A DNA stretch of 64,000 nt. It comes from Akkermansiaceae bacterium (GTDB lineage Bacteria; Verrucomicrobiota; Verrucomicrobiia; Verrucomicrobiales; DEV007). This document shows positions 49,201 through 56,741 of the stretch, piece after piece. A program made the translations under genes and the position numbers. The stretch's first letter is position 1, and the number at the start of each line of letters is the position of its first letter. The stretch lies in assembly GCA_024233085.1 (NCBI GenBank), contig JACKQC010000008.1, positions 142,313 through 206,312 on the forward strand, given 5' to 3'. The notes beneath the pieces were generated by a model that had not been told where the DNA came from, did no database searches, and saw nothing but the letters and a program-made list of their open reading frames with translations.

Positions 49201-50856
49201 GACAACCAGCCCGACGAGGCGAAGATCGAGATGGCCCGCAACGCCCGCATCGCCGCGCGTCTGGCCGAACTCGCGCGCGCCGACACCCCGCCCGTGCGGC
49301 GCTGCGCCGCCGCGGCGCTGGGACGCATGGCCGAGCCAAAGGCGACCCCCGCCCTGCTCGCCATCCTGGGACGGGAGGGGATCGATCGCTCCCTCCAGCA
49401 CGCCGCCATTTACGCCCTGATCGAGGGCGGCGATCCCGAGGCGGTCAAGGACGCGCTCGGAGCCGAAAACCCGCGCCTCCAGGCCGCCGCGCTCATCGCC
49501 CTGGACCAGATGGACGCGCCGGAGGGGACTCAACAGGGTAGGCTCGACAACCTGACCCTGTTGGATCGGTTGGACAATCCGGACGAATCGCTGAGGGAAA
49601 CGACCGTCTGGATCGCCGGGCGCCATCCGGAATGGGACGCCGCGGTGGCGAACCGTTTCCACGACTGGCTCGACGAAAAGAAGCTCGGCCCCGAGCGGCT
49701 TGCCGCCTTCGCCGCGCTCGCGCCGAAGTTTCTCGGCACCCCGCCGATGCGCTCGTTGGCGGGGCAATTCCTCTCCAGCGGCAACGCCGAGTGGAAAGCC
49801 GCCGCCTTTGCCGCCATCGCCGCGTCGGACAGCGCCGAATTTGACGAAAGCTGGAGCCCGGCCTTCGCCACCGTGCTCGAAAACCGCGACGAGGCGCTCA
49901 TTGGCCCGGCGCTCGAGGCCCTCGCGAAGGCGAAGAATCCCGCCTTCGACCCGGTCCTGAACACCCTCGCCAACGATGCCGGCCAACCGGCGCTGCTCCG
50001 CGTGCGCGCGCTTCGGGCGCTGGGGAAATCCAACGCCGCGATGGAAAAGCCGGCCTTCGACCTGCTGGTGTCGCTGATCGGCCCGGAGACCTCGCCCCTG
50101 CGGCGGCTCGAAGCGGCGCGGATGCTCGGTTCCGCCCGACTGACGGCGGTTCAGCTTCGCGAGTTGGCCGGAAAGCTCGACTCCGCCGGGCCGATGGATC
50201 TGCCGCCGCTGTTGAAGGCTTTCGAAGCCACCCGGGACGCCGAGACGGGCCTCGCGCTGGCGGATTCGCTGAAAGGATCGCCCGGCATCGGCAATGTGAA
50301 CCCCGCCGAACTGAAGCGGCTTTTGCAAAAATTCCCGCCGGAAGTGTACGAGGCGCTCCGGCCGAAGATCGAGGAACTCCTGGCCCGGAAAGATCGCCAG
50401 GCCGCGCGTCTCGCCGAGCTGGAGTCCGAGATCGCCCGGGGCGATCCGAAGCGCGGCGGAGAGCACTTCGCCTCGGGGAAGGGCGCCTGCGTCACCTGTC
50501 ACACGATCGGCGAGACGGGCCGGGCCGTGGGGCCGAATCTCTCCACCATCGGGCGCATCCGGCAGCCGCGCGATCTGCTGGAGTCGGTGCTCTATCCGAG
50601 CGAGTCCATCGCGCGCGATTTCGAGAGCTACACCGTGACTCTGAAGGACGGCACCGTGCAATTCGGCCTGATCCAGCGGGAAACGGGCGACACCGTTTAC
50701 CTCACCAACGTCGCCGGCGAGGAAATCCCGCTCCAGCGCTCCGCCATTGCCCGGATCGAGCCCATCCCGATGTCCATCATGCCTCAGGGCCTCGACCAGG
50801 CTCTGACGAAACAGGAACTGCTGGACGTGGTCGCGTTTTTGAAATCGAGACAGTGA
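46231..50856 (+). CDS. Exported sulfatase / PVC-type propeller / HEAT-repeat / cytochrome c fusion protein
   Basis: A 1541-residue single frame with several whole modules. The signal peptide ends near HAAGA. Residues about 25-490 are a formylglycine sulfatase: metal ligands in ILTDNHG, active-site CSPTR with Cys77, GKWHLG and the late AADQGWAGGQHG. Residues about 510-870 are the PVC membrane-bound-dehydrogenase-type propeller (FELPEGLVAEVAAAPPLVEHPIMAAFDDRGRLFVSE). About 890-1395 are HEAT-like helical repeats. About 1400-1541 are the Pirellula/Verrucomicrobium heme-binding domain with CVTCH near 1420. Usually sulfatases and propeller-cytochromes are separate proteins encoded side by side. A palindromic repeat (49527-49569) is translated in frame in the HEAT part. 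The enzyme would cleave sulfate esters outside the cytoplasm; a maturation enzyme is not in the window. Confidence 0.88.
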   Translation: MRFRRLFTILAATLTLGPAVLHAAGARKPNVVFILTDNHGAWTLGCYGNPDIRTPNIDRMAAEGARFANAFANNAVCSPTRATYLTGLMPSQHGVHNFLGGGGLQTGPEPRNTLAEFTSLPEVLKAEGYACGLVGKWHLGNNLQPNEGLDDYWITMPHGGTSTFHGAQIIEDGKIRKEESYLTDFWTKHALTFIDRNRDRPFFLYLAYNGPYGLSGYQLESSGNRWAEHYAKEPMPSFPRGVIHPWEFNNREYFGNPVSIRRYGEELSAVDDGVGAVLEKLKSLGLDDDTLVVFAADQGWAGGQHGLWGMGDHTRPINALEYSMRIPMIFRQPGRIPAGLTPEISVTNYDFMPSVLGYLGLGDKMPQKPKSPGRDFSPALLGKSDADWDNTVFYEYESLRCVRTPEWKYVERFGDGHDEFYRIDRDPDERQNLIGKDGAVAAENTEAAAALGAMRGKLRKFFDETASPKYDLWKGGESQPRTLVWGREAEERQAERASRPGGALPSAIDPAFNPPPFELPEGLVAEVAAAPPLVEHPIMAAFDDRGRLFVSENAGLNLNKEELEKQLPNSVRLLEDTNNDGLFDKSTVFADGLTFPQGALWLHDSLYVMSPPSLWRLEDTDGDNVADVREELVTGYEYTGNAADVHGPFLHPNGRLYWCHGRKGHTIREPGSGDLVDEGKGSGIWTCKPDGSDVRFFAGGGMDNPVEIDFTEAGEIVGDANLFYGRPRGDVIIHWQHGGAYPRHDQEAVVAEFKRTGPLLEEVHNFGHVAVSGMMRYRTGALNPDWKDNILVTHFNTQKVTRTVLETAGSTFRAAKTETILQIGSPDTHITDVLEDPNGDLLVLDTGGWFRIGCPTSQVAKPEIPGAIYRVRKAGKPDRDGDPFGLTFDWEKEAPEKVAAMLDSPSHIVRERAMAELASRGEPVLPELERVLGDADASATARRDAVWVLARMRFSEATDLLATALDDREPTVRQAACNALAATRDWRAIADNQPDEAKIEMARNARIAARLAELARADTPPVRRCAAAALGRMAEPKATPALLAILGREGIDRSLQHAAIYALIEGGDPEAVKDALGAENPRLQAAALIALDQMDAPEGTQQGRLDNLTLLDRLDNPDESLRETTVWIAGRHPEWDAAVANRFHDWLDEKKLGPERLAAFAALAPKFLGTPPMRSLAGQFLSSGNAEWKAAAFAAIAASDSAEFDESWSPAFATVLENRDEALIGPALEALAKAKNPAFDPVLNTLANDAGQPALLRVRALRALGKSNAAMEKPAFDLLVSLIGPETSPLRRLEAARMLGSARLTAVQLRELAGKLDSAGPMDLPPLLKAFEATRDAETGLALADSLKGSPGIGNVNPAELKRLLQKFPPEVYEALRPKIEELLARKDRQAARLAELESEIARGDPKRGGEHFASGKGACVTCHTIGETGRAVGPNLSTIGRIRQPRDLLESVLYPSESIARDFESYTVTLKDGTVQFGLIQRETGDTVYLTNVAGEEIPLQRSAIARIEPIPMSIMPQGLDQALTKQELLDVVAFLKSRQ
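49527..49569. repeat. Palindromic repeat pair inside a coding sequence, locus 8
   Basis: A degenerate AGG unit and CCT unit in the usual head-to-head arrangement, read in frame as TQQGRLDNLTLLDR between two HEAT-like repeats of the sulfatase fusion. The decay from consensus suggests an old insertion. Confidence 0.8.
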
Positions 50857-50925
50857 GTTTCAAGGTTCAGTGGTCAGTGGTCGGAAACCGGGTGAAAACT
50901 GAACCGACAGGTTACTGAAAACCGA

Positions 50926-51303
50926 TCACCGCATCCAAACCTGCCAGGCGATCACCGCCGCGCCGAGGACGATGGCGCCGAGGGGGACAATGCGGTCGCC
51001 GCCGGAGCCGAGCAGACCCAGCAAGCCGAGCAACCCGCCGACGCCCGCCGCGACGACGGCGAGGGACGGCCAGAGATCGTCGCCCTCGAAGCGAAGCTGG
51101 AAGCTGGGTTCCTCCTCGCCGAGGAGAGTGTTGAGGAAGGCCTTGCCCTCGCGGGCGATCGATTCGCCGAGCCGCTCCGCCGGATCCTGCTGGCGCTGGA
51201 GGACGGGCGGCACCAGCGAAAGCAGAACGGAGAGAATGGCGAAGGCGAGTCCGGTTTTGGCCAGACTCAGGGGCGATGCGGCGCGGGAGGAGGATCGGCT
51301 CAT
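50926..51303 (-). CDS. Hypothetical membrane protein
   Basis: A 125-residue protein with an N-terminal transmembrane helix (LAKTGLAFAILSVLLSLVPPVL), a soluble loop of about 45 residues (QRQQDPAERLGESIAREGKAFLNTLLGEEEPSFQLRFEGDDLW) and a C-terminal hydrophobic hairpin (SLAVVAAGVGGLLGLLGLLGS and IVPLGAIVLGAAVIAWQVW). No family was recognised. It is divergent from the STAND-type ATPase gene with 140 nt between the starts, so the two may share a regulatory region. ATG 51303 opens MSRSSSRAAS. Confidence 0.65.
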   Translation of the reverse strand: MSRSSSRAASPLSLAKTGLAFAILSVLLSLVPPVLQRQQDPAERLGESIAREGKAFLNTLLGEEEPSFQLRFEGDDLWPSLAVVAAGVGGLLGLLGLLGSGGDRIVPLGAIVLGAAVIAWQVWMR

Positions 51304-51443
51304 GGTCGTTTCGTCCTTTTTACCCGGAACCCGGGCCGGACGCACTTCCTTTTTGCCGGGGCGATTGCCCGGTGGACAGCGCCGGGCGATTCTCTAAATT
51401 ACCGGTTCGGCGCGCCCCGAGGCGAGGCCGGCCGAAAACGCCG

Positions 51444-53027
51444 ATGAACCCAACCGACAGCGAGGCCGAAACGCCGGGGACGCGCTCCGCCGGCGAGGCC
51501 GTTCCCGGAAACTGGCCGGGCCTGCGCCCGTTCGAGTTTGGCGAGTGGAAACGGCTCGGCGGCCGCAAGAGCGAGGTCGAAAAGCTCGCCCGCCAGTTTC
51601 AGCGGACGAAATCCGGCCAAAGCCCCGTGATCTGGCTCCACGGAGACGCCGGCGCGGGCAAGACCTCGCTGGCGCAGGCGGGGCTGTTCCCGCGTCTCGC
51701 GCGGAGGCAGGGAGACGGTTTCGATTGGTTCAAGGTCGAGCCCTCGCCGGAAAAGCCGGCCGACGGCCTGATCTACGAGATCGCGTCGCAAGTCTTCGGC
51801 CGCGCGCCCGACACCGACGAGACCGCGATCGATCTCGACAGCCGGTTGCGGCAGTTCGCGCTGATTCTCAAGCAGGATTCCGTGGAGGCCGCCGCCGAAT
51901 ACCTGGCTTCGTGCTACCGGCAGTCGGTTTTCGACGATGGTTCGGGCGGCGCGCGGACGGCCTGCGTGGTTTTCGTCGATCACCTGGAAAGGGCGCCCGA
52001 ATTCGAGGCCCTCATCCGCGAGGGCGCGTCGGGTCTGGCGGGAAAGCTGGACCTGCTGCTGAGTTTCGTGCAGCAACTGAGCCTCACCGGCCTCTTCCCC
52101 GTGGTCATCGGACTGCGCGGGATCTGGGTCGCCGAGGTCAAGGCCGCCCTCGCCCAGGCGGGGTTTCCGACTTTGGGAAGCTGGGTCGCCGTTCCCGGGA
52201 TCGAGCCCGGCGCCGTTCGCGGCTTTTTCGAGTCCGCCCCGTCCGAGTTGGCCGAGTCCGGAGAGATCCGGGTCGCGCCGGAGCTGGTCGATTCCCTGAT
52301 CGAGAACGCCGGCGATCGCCCGGTCCGCCTGCCTTGGATTTCGGAGACCCTGCGCCGCCTCACCGAGAACGATCCCGAGACCGAAAGCCTTTCGACGGAG
52401 GACGCGCGGTGGTTCGGGGGAATGGAGCGCGCCTGCGCCGACGCCGCCGAGCGCGCCGTGGCCGCGGTCGGGGCGGGGGAGGGGCTCGACGAAACCGCGT
52501 TCGATTCGCTGATGGCCGCGCTTTACGCCGACCCGTCGTCGGATTCCGTCCGCGCCATGGGGTTTCTCGACCTGCTCGGCGATCCGGCGGTGGGGCGCTG
52601 GGTGCGCCTGTTGATCGATGCCCGCTTCTTGGCTTTGAACGGGCATTCGCTCGATCAGGCCCGCGTTTCCTGGGTGTTTCCCAAGGCACTGAGCCACTGG
52701 GCGGAGGCCAAACGCTGGATCGAGCGGCACGACCGTCTCCTTGCCCGCGCGGCGGAGTTCGAGCGGGCGCGTCAGCGCTGGGAGGAGGAGGAGCGCTCCC
52801 CGGTCTGTCTGCTGCTGGCGACGAGGGCCGTCGACGACGCGCGCGACCTGCTCGACTATCACATCCGGCGCCCGTTTCTCACCGATCCCCTGATCGAATA
52901 CCTCCGCGAATCGATCGCCATCGAAGGCCGTCTCGTCGAGGAGATCCGGAAGATCGCCTGGATCAAGCGGGGCGCCGTGGCCGCGGGCGTGGTGTTGCTC
53001 GGGCTGCTGGCCTGGGTGGTGTTTTGA
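51444..53027 (+). CDS. STAND-type P-loop NTPase (nSTAND1-like) with C-terminal membrane anchor
   Basis: A 527-residue protein opening with NWPGLRPFEFGEWKRLGGRKSEVEKLARQF, the lead-in seen in the novel STAND NTPase 1 family. Walker A is GDAGAGKTSLAQAGL (about 67-81) and a Walker B-like strand is ACVVFVDHLE. Winged-helix-like and helical regions follow (ILVDSLIENAGDRPVRLPWISETLRRLT is the typical sensor segment). It ends with a transmembrane helix (GAVAAGVVLLGLLAWVVF) instead of WD40 or TPR repeats. STAND proteins act as oligomerising switches, often in signalling or defence; here no effector domain is attached. ATG 51444 (MNPTDSEAE) sits just before the conserved part. Confidence 0.72.
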   Translation: MNPTDSEAETPGTRSAGEAVPGNWPGLRPFEFGEWKRLGGRKSEVEKLARQFQRTKSGQSPVIWLHGDAGAGKTSLAQAGLFPRLARRQGDGFDWFKVEPSPEKPADGLIYEIASQVFGRAPDTDETAIDLDSRLRQFALILKQDSVEAAAEYLASCYRQSVFDDGSGGARTACVVFVDHLERAPEFEALIREGASGLAGKLDLLLSFVQQLSLTGLFPVVIGLRGIWVAEVKAALAQAGFPTLGSWVAVPGIEPGAVRGFFESAPSELAESGEIRVAPELVDSLIENAGDRPVRLPWISETLRRLTENDPETESLSTEDARWFGGMERACADAAERAVAAVGAGEGLDETAFDSLMAALYADPSSDSVRAMGFLDLLGDPAVGRWVRLLIDARFLALNGHSLDQARVSWVFPKALSHWAEAKRWIERHDRLLARAAEFERARQRWEEEERSPVCLLLATRAVDDARDLLDYHIRRPFLTDPLIEYLRESIAIEGRLVEEIRKIAWIKRGAVAAGVVLLGLLAWVVF

Positions 53028-53725
53028 AAAGGGGGCGAGTCTTCGATTGGGTGGCGCCGAACGCTACCTCGGAGAATCCTCGACGGTGAAACCCGCCGGG
53101 AGCGAGGATTGCCAAACAGTTTCCCGCCGAATTCGAAAGAATGCGAAGGGCATTGCATAGGGAAGCCCGGGGGTGGAACGCCCCCGAGAACGGATGACTC
53201 ACACGCCGTCAACCCTGCAGGGGTTTTGGAATCGCGACGGCCGCGTGTTCCACCGCCCACGCAACCCTTTCAGGGTTGGCAATCGATCGCCTTCTATTCC
53301 CGGGGTTGTTCCAACCCCAGGCTTCCATCCAAAACGCCGTTGGCGTTTACCGATCCACATTGGCGTTTACCGATCCTGCCAACGATTTGCAAGCCAACCG
53401 TCGAGAGTTTCGAAATGACCGGACCTCTCATTCGGAACCGGGCAAGCCTCGGAATCGGCAATTTTGGAGAGTCGCGAAAAATGGGGCGGTGAACGTGGCA
53501 TGGCCATCCTGGCCATGTTTTCGGGGAGGGGCCACTCTTCGGAAGGACCCGCCGTCCAACCGCTCCTGGCTCCTGGCGCGGTGTCGCCCCGTTCAGAGGA
53601 GGGGAATCGCCCACGACCTCCTGAAGAATTGAAAATTGGCGAATGGCCCTTTACCATCGGCGCACCGACGGGATCGATCTCTCTGAAATTCCCTGTCAAT
53701 CCTGTCCCAAAAAATTCGGATCATC
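53028..53725. other. Repeat-rich intergenic region, no gene seen
   Basis: About 700 nt between the STAND gene and xylulokinase. It holds small palindromes of the AACCC(N)GGGTT kind (about 53210-53320), two direct copies of TTGGCGTTTACCGATCC.. at about 53340-53380, the 66-bp repeat copy 2 (53495-53560) and the CCTGTCAATCCTGTC repeat (53692-53706) just before the xylulokinase start. No coding sequence is credible. The composition closely mirrors the gap at 45521-46230. Confidence 0.5.
53495..53560. repeat. 66-bp dispersed repeat, copy 2
   Basis: The same sequence as 45597-45662 with scattered differences. The start is more symmetric here (ATGGCCATCCTGGCCAT). Confidence 0.75.
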
Positions 53726-55210
53726 ATGCTTTTCATCGGTATCGACAGCGGCACCCAGAGCACGAAAGCCATCGTGCTGGACCTCGACTCGGGCGGCCTC
53801 GTGGCCGAGGCCCAGGAGAAATACGATCTCATCGACGGCCTCCCGCCCGGACATCTGGAGCAGCATCCCCGGACTTGGGTGGACGCCACCGACGCCGCGG
53901 TTTCCCGCTGTCTCGAATCCCTCGGCGAGCGCCGCGCCGCCGTGCGCGGCATCGGCGTCAGCGGCCAGCAGCACGGGCTCGTCGTGCTCGACGAAAACGA
54001 CGCCGTGGTCCGCCCCGCGAAACTGTGGTGCGACACCTCGACCGCAGCCCAGTGCGACGAGTTCGCCGCGGCATTCGGCGGCCGGGACGGCCTGATCGCC
54101 CGCGCCGGAAACGCCATCCTGCCCGGCTACACCATTCCCAAGCTGCTGTGGTTGAAACAGAACGAGCCCGCGCGTTTCGCCGCCACCCGTTCCGTGCTGC
54201 TGCCGCACGACTACCTGAATTTCTGGCTCACCGGCGTGAAGCGCATGGAATACGGCGACGCCTCCGGCACCGGCATTCTGAATGTCCGCACCCGGGACTG
54301 GGACACCGATCTGGTCGACTTCGTCGATCCCCGCGTCCGGGAAATGCTGCCCCCGCTCGGCTCCTCGAACGCGGCGCATGGCGTCCTGCGCGCCGATCTG
54401 GCCGAAAAGTGGGGGCTTTCCGCCGACACGCGGGTCAGCGCCGGCGGCGGGGACAACATGATGGGCGCCATTGGCACGGGAAACATCGCGCCGGGGATCG
54501 TCACCGCCAGCTTCGGCACCTCCGGCACGCTGTATGGCTGCGCGGCGCAACCGGTGATCGATCCGAACGGCGAGATCGCCGCCTTCTGCGACAGCACGGA
54601 CCGCTGGTTGCCGCTGGTCTGCACGATGAATGTCACCGTGGTCACGGAGTTGGTGCGCGGCTGGTTCGGCTGGGATCTCGCGGAAATGGAGCGCCGGATC
54701 GCCGCGAGCGAGCCGGGCGCGGGAGGCGTTTCGTTTTTGCCCTACCTCAACGGGGAACGCACGCCGAATCTCCCGAACGGCGCCGGCGTCCTGCACGGCC
54801 TCAACGGCTCCAACGCCACCCCGGCAAATCTCGCCCGCGCCGCCATGGAGGGAGCGACCCTCGGGCTGGCCTACGGGTTGCGCCGTTTCACGGAGCTGGG
54901 ATTGACGCCCTCGGAGATACGCCTGACGGGCGGCGGCACGAAGAGCGCCGTGTGGCGCCAGATCGCGGCCGATGTCTTCGGCGTGCCGGTGGTCGGGCTC
55001 GCCACCGCGGAGGGCGCGAGTCTCGGCGCCGCGATCCAGGCTGCGCACGCGGCGGGGCAGGGCGGGTATGAGGAACTCTGCGGCCGCCTCGTCGCCCTCG
55101 ACGACGCGAGCCGGTGCGAACCGGACGCCGAAGCCGCCGCGTTTTACCGCGAAAAGCTCGACCGGCAGACGCGACTGACGGGCGATTTGAAGGCGGGCGG
55201 CTGGCTGTGA
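53726..55210 (+). CDS. xylB: Xylulokinase
   Basis: A 494-residue FGGY-family kinase that phosphorylates D-xylulose to xylulose 5-phosphate for the pentose phosphate pathway. The opening phosphate-binding loop is IGIDSGTQSTKAIVLD. GIGVSGQQHGLVVLDE, WCDTSTAAQCDE and GGGDNMMGAIGTG are characteristic of XylB, as is LTGGGTKSAVWRQIAADVFGVPV near residue 390. No xylose isomerase gene is nearby. ATG 53726 starts the protein directly at the core. The downstream GH99-like gene may overlap its stop and may be co-transcribed. Confidence 0.9.
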   Translation: MLFIGIDSGTQSTKAIVLDLDSGGLVAEAQEKYDLIDGLPPGHLEQHPRTWVDATDAAVSRCLESLGERRAAVRGIGVSGQQHGLVVLDENDAVVRPAKLWCDTSTAAQCDEFAAAFGGRDGLIARAGNAILPGYTIPKLLWLKQNEPARFAATRSVLLPHDYLNFWLTGVKRMEYGDASGTGILNVRTRDWDTDLVDFVDPRVREMLPPLGSSNAAHGVLRADLAEKWGLSADTRVSAGGGDNMMGAIGTGNIAPGIVTASFGTSGTLYGCAAQPVIDPNGEIAAFCDSTDRWLPLVCTMNVTVVTELVRGWFGWDLAEMERRIAASEPGAGGVSFLPYLNGERTPNLPNGAGVLHGLNGSNATPANLARAAMEGATLGLAYGLRRFTELGLTPSEIRLTGGGTKSAVWRQIAADVFGVPVVGLATAEGASLGAAIQAAHAAGQGGYEELCGRLVALDDASRCEPDAEAAAFYREKLDRQTRLTGDLKAGGWL

Positions 55211-56676
55211 AACCCGCGGACCCAACAGGGTTGGGTCGCGGGGTTAACCCTGTTGACTCGGACCGCGAAAAGGCGTGTAATCGGCGCCGGTGGATCGGGA
55301 CGTCGCCGGCGTTGGCGTTGGCGATTTGGGTCGGTGTCCCGGCGGTTGCCGCGGAGGAAGTCGCGTGGCGCCCCTACGAGGGACCGTCGGCCGCGGGAAC
55401 GGATGTCTCGACCCTGAAGGGAAAAATCGTTTGCGGTTATCAGGGGTGGTTCGCCTGCGACGGCGATGGGAGCGACCTGGGCTGGGTCCACTGGGCGAGA
55501 AATCCGCGTGAAGCGTTGGGACCCGGAAACGTGACCGTCGACCTGTGGCCGGACGTTTCCGAGCTGTCGGAGCCGGAGCGTTTCGCGACGGCGTTTCGGC
55601 ACGCGGACGGTCGCACGGCGGAGGTGTTTTCGTCGGCCAACCGGTCCACGGTCCTGCGGCATTTCGAGTGGATGCGCGACCACGGGATCGACGGGGCTTT
55701 CGTGCAGCGGTTCGCCAACGGATTGAGAAACGAGCGCCTGCTTCGCCAGAAAAACGCCGTCCTGCGCCATGCCCGCGAAGCGGCGAACCGGGCGGGGCGT
55801 TCCTACGCGGTCATGTACGACCTGAGCGGCCTCGGGGCGGGGGAAGTCGCGCGGGTGAGGGAGGACTGGATCGTGCTGCGCCGCGAGGGGAGGATCGGCG
55901 ACGACCCGGCCCATCAGCGGCACGAGGGGAAACCGCTGGTCGCGATCTGGGGCGTGGGGTTTTCGGATGACCGGCGTTATTCGCTGGAGGAATGCCGCGA
56001 CCTGGTGACGTTTCTGAAAAGCGACGGCTGCGCGGTGATGCTGGGTGTGCCGTCGTGGTGGCGCGAGGGCGCGCGCGACGCGGTGGGCGATCCGCGGCTG
56101 CTCGAGACGATCGCCCTGGCCGACATCGTCAGCCCGTGGACGGTCGGGCGCTACCGGACGCCGGATCAGGCGGCCCGGCACGGGGAACAGGTCTGGGCGC
56201 CGGATGTGGCGTGGTGCCGGGAGCGCGGGTTGGATTTTCTGCCGGTGGCCTTTCCGGGTTTCAGTTGGCACAACCTGGCGGGCAACGCGCCGCTGGACGC
56301 CATCCCGAGGCTCGGCGGCCGGTTTCTGTGGTCGCAGTTTGTCGCGTCGAAACGGGCGGGCGCGGAAACGGTTTACGTGGCGATGTTCGACGAGGTGGAC
56401 GAGGGCACGGCGATTTTCAAATGCACGAACGACGTCCCGGCGGGCGGGGGCGTTTCCTTTCTCGGCTTCGAGGGACTGCCGCCGGATCACTACCTGCGGC
56501 TGACTGGTGAGGGCGGGAGGCTGTTGCGCGGCGAGATTCCGGTCACGGAGGAAATGCCCGTGAATTTCGGACCCAACGCCGCCACCCAACAGGGTAAGGT
56601 CGGCGACCCAACCCTGTTGGGAAGTCACACCCCGCCCGCCGGCGACAACCTGCGATCGGTGTCCGAATCCCGTTGA
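55207..56676 (+). CDS. Exported GH71/GH99-like glycoside hydrolase family protein
   Basis: A 489-residue (from GTG 55207) predicted secreted protein. The mature part begins after a signal-like stretch (GTSPALALAIWVGVPAVAA) with KIVCGYQGWFACDGDGSDLGWVHWARNP, the hallmark of the GH99-like family (endo-acting alpha-mannan or related enzymes). Barrel strands follow (HGIDGAFVQRFANGL, YAVMYDLSGLG, LVAIWGVGFSD, VMLGVPSWW, DIVSPWTVGRY, FLPVAFPGFSWHN, VYVAMFDEVDEGTAIFK). The acidic Asp/Glu in FDEVDEGT are candidate catalytic residues. Both ends are made of palindromic repeats: locus 9 is translated near the N terminus if the GTG is right, and locus 10 supplies the C-terminal TQQGKVGDPTLLGS. The start is uncertain. 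Confidence 0.8.
   Translation: MKPADPTGLGRGVNPVDSDREKACNRRRWIGTSPALALAIWVGVPAVAAEEVAWRPYEGPSAAGTDVSTLKGKIVCGYQGWFACDGDGSDLGWVHWARNPREALGPGNVTVDLWPDVSELSEPERFATAFRHADGRTAEVFSSANRSTVLRHFEWMRDHGIDGAFVQRFANGLRNERLLRQKNAVLRHAREAANRAGRSYAVMYDLSGLGAGEVARVREDWIVLRREGRIGDDPAHQRHEGKPLVAIWGVGFSDDRRYSLEECRDLVTFLKSDGCAVMLGVPSWWREGARDAVGDPRLLETIALADIVSPWTVGRYRTPDQAARHGEQVWAPDVAWCRERGLDFLPVAFPGFSWHNLAGNAPLDAIPRLGGRFLWSQFVASKRAGAETVYVAMFDEVDEGTAIFKCTNDVPAGGGVSFLGFEGLPPDHYLRLTGEGGRLLRGEIPVTEEMPVNFGPNAATQQGKVGDPTLLGSHTPPAGDNLRSVSESR
55219..55259. repeat. Palindromic repeat pair, locus 9
   Basis: A perfect AGG unit (55219-55237) and a CCT unit (55241-55259) between the xylB stop and the signal peptide of the GH99-like gene. 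It is translated as DPTGLGRGVNPVDS if the GTG at 55207 is the start. Confidence 0.9.
56583..56626. repeat. Palindromic repeat pair in the 3' end of a coding sequence, locus 10
   Basis: A degenerate AGG unit and a CCT unit inside the last 32 codons of the GH99-like gene, giving a repeat-derived tail beyond the conserved domain. Confidence 0.85.
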
Positions 56677-56741
56677 CTTGCCGCGCCGCCGGTGTCCTTT
56701 TCCCGGCGTTTTCCGCAACACCCGTTCCCTTCGCAAAACCC

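Noticed and set aside
46270..50661. Minus-strand open frame of 1463 codons opposite the sulfatase fusion
   Set aside because: It is a GC-skew shadow of the forward gene: low-complexity composition, no domain, while the forward frame has complete enzyme motifs.
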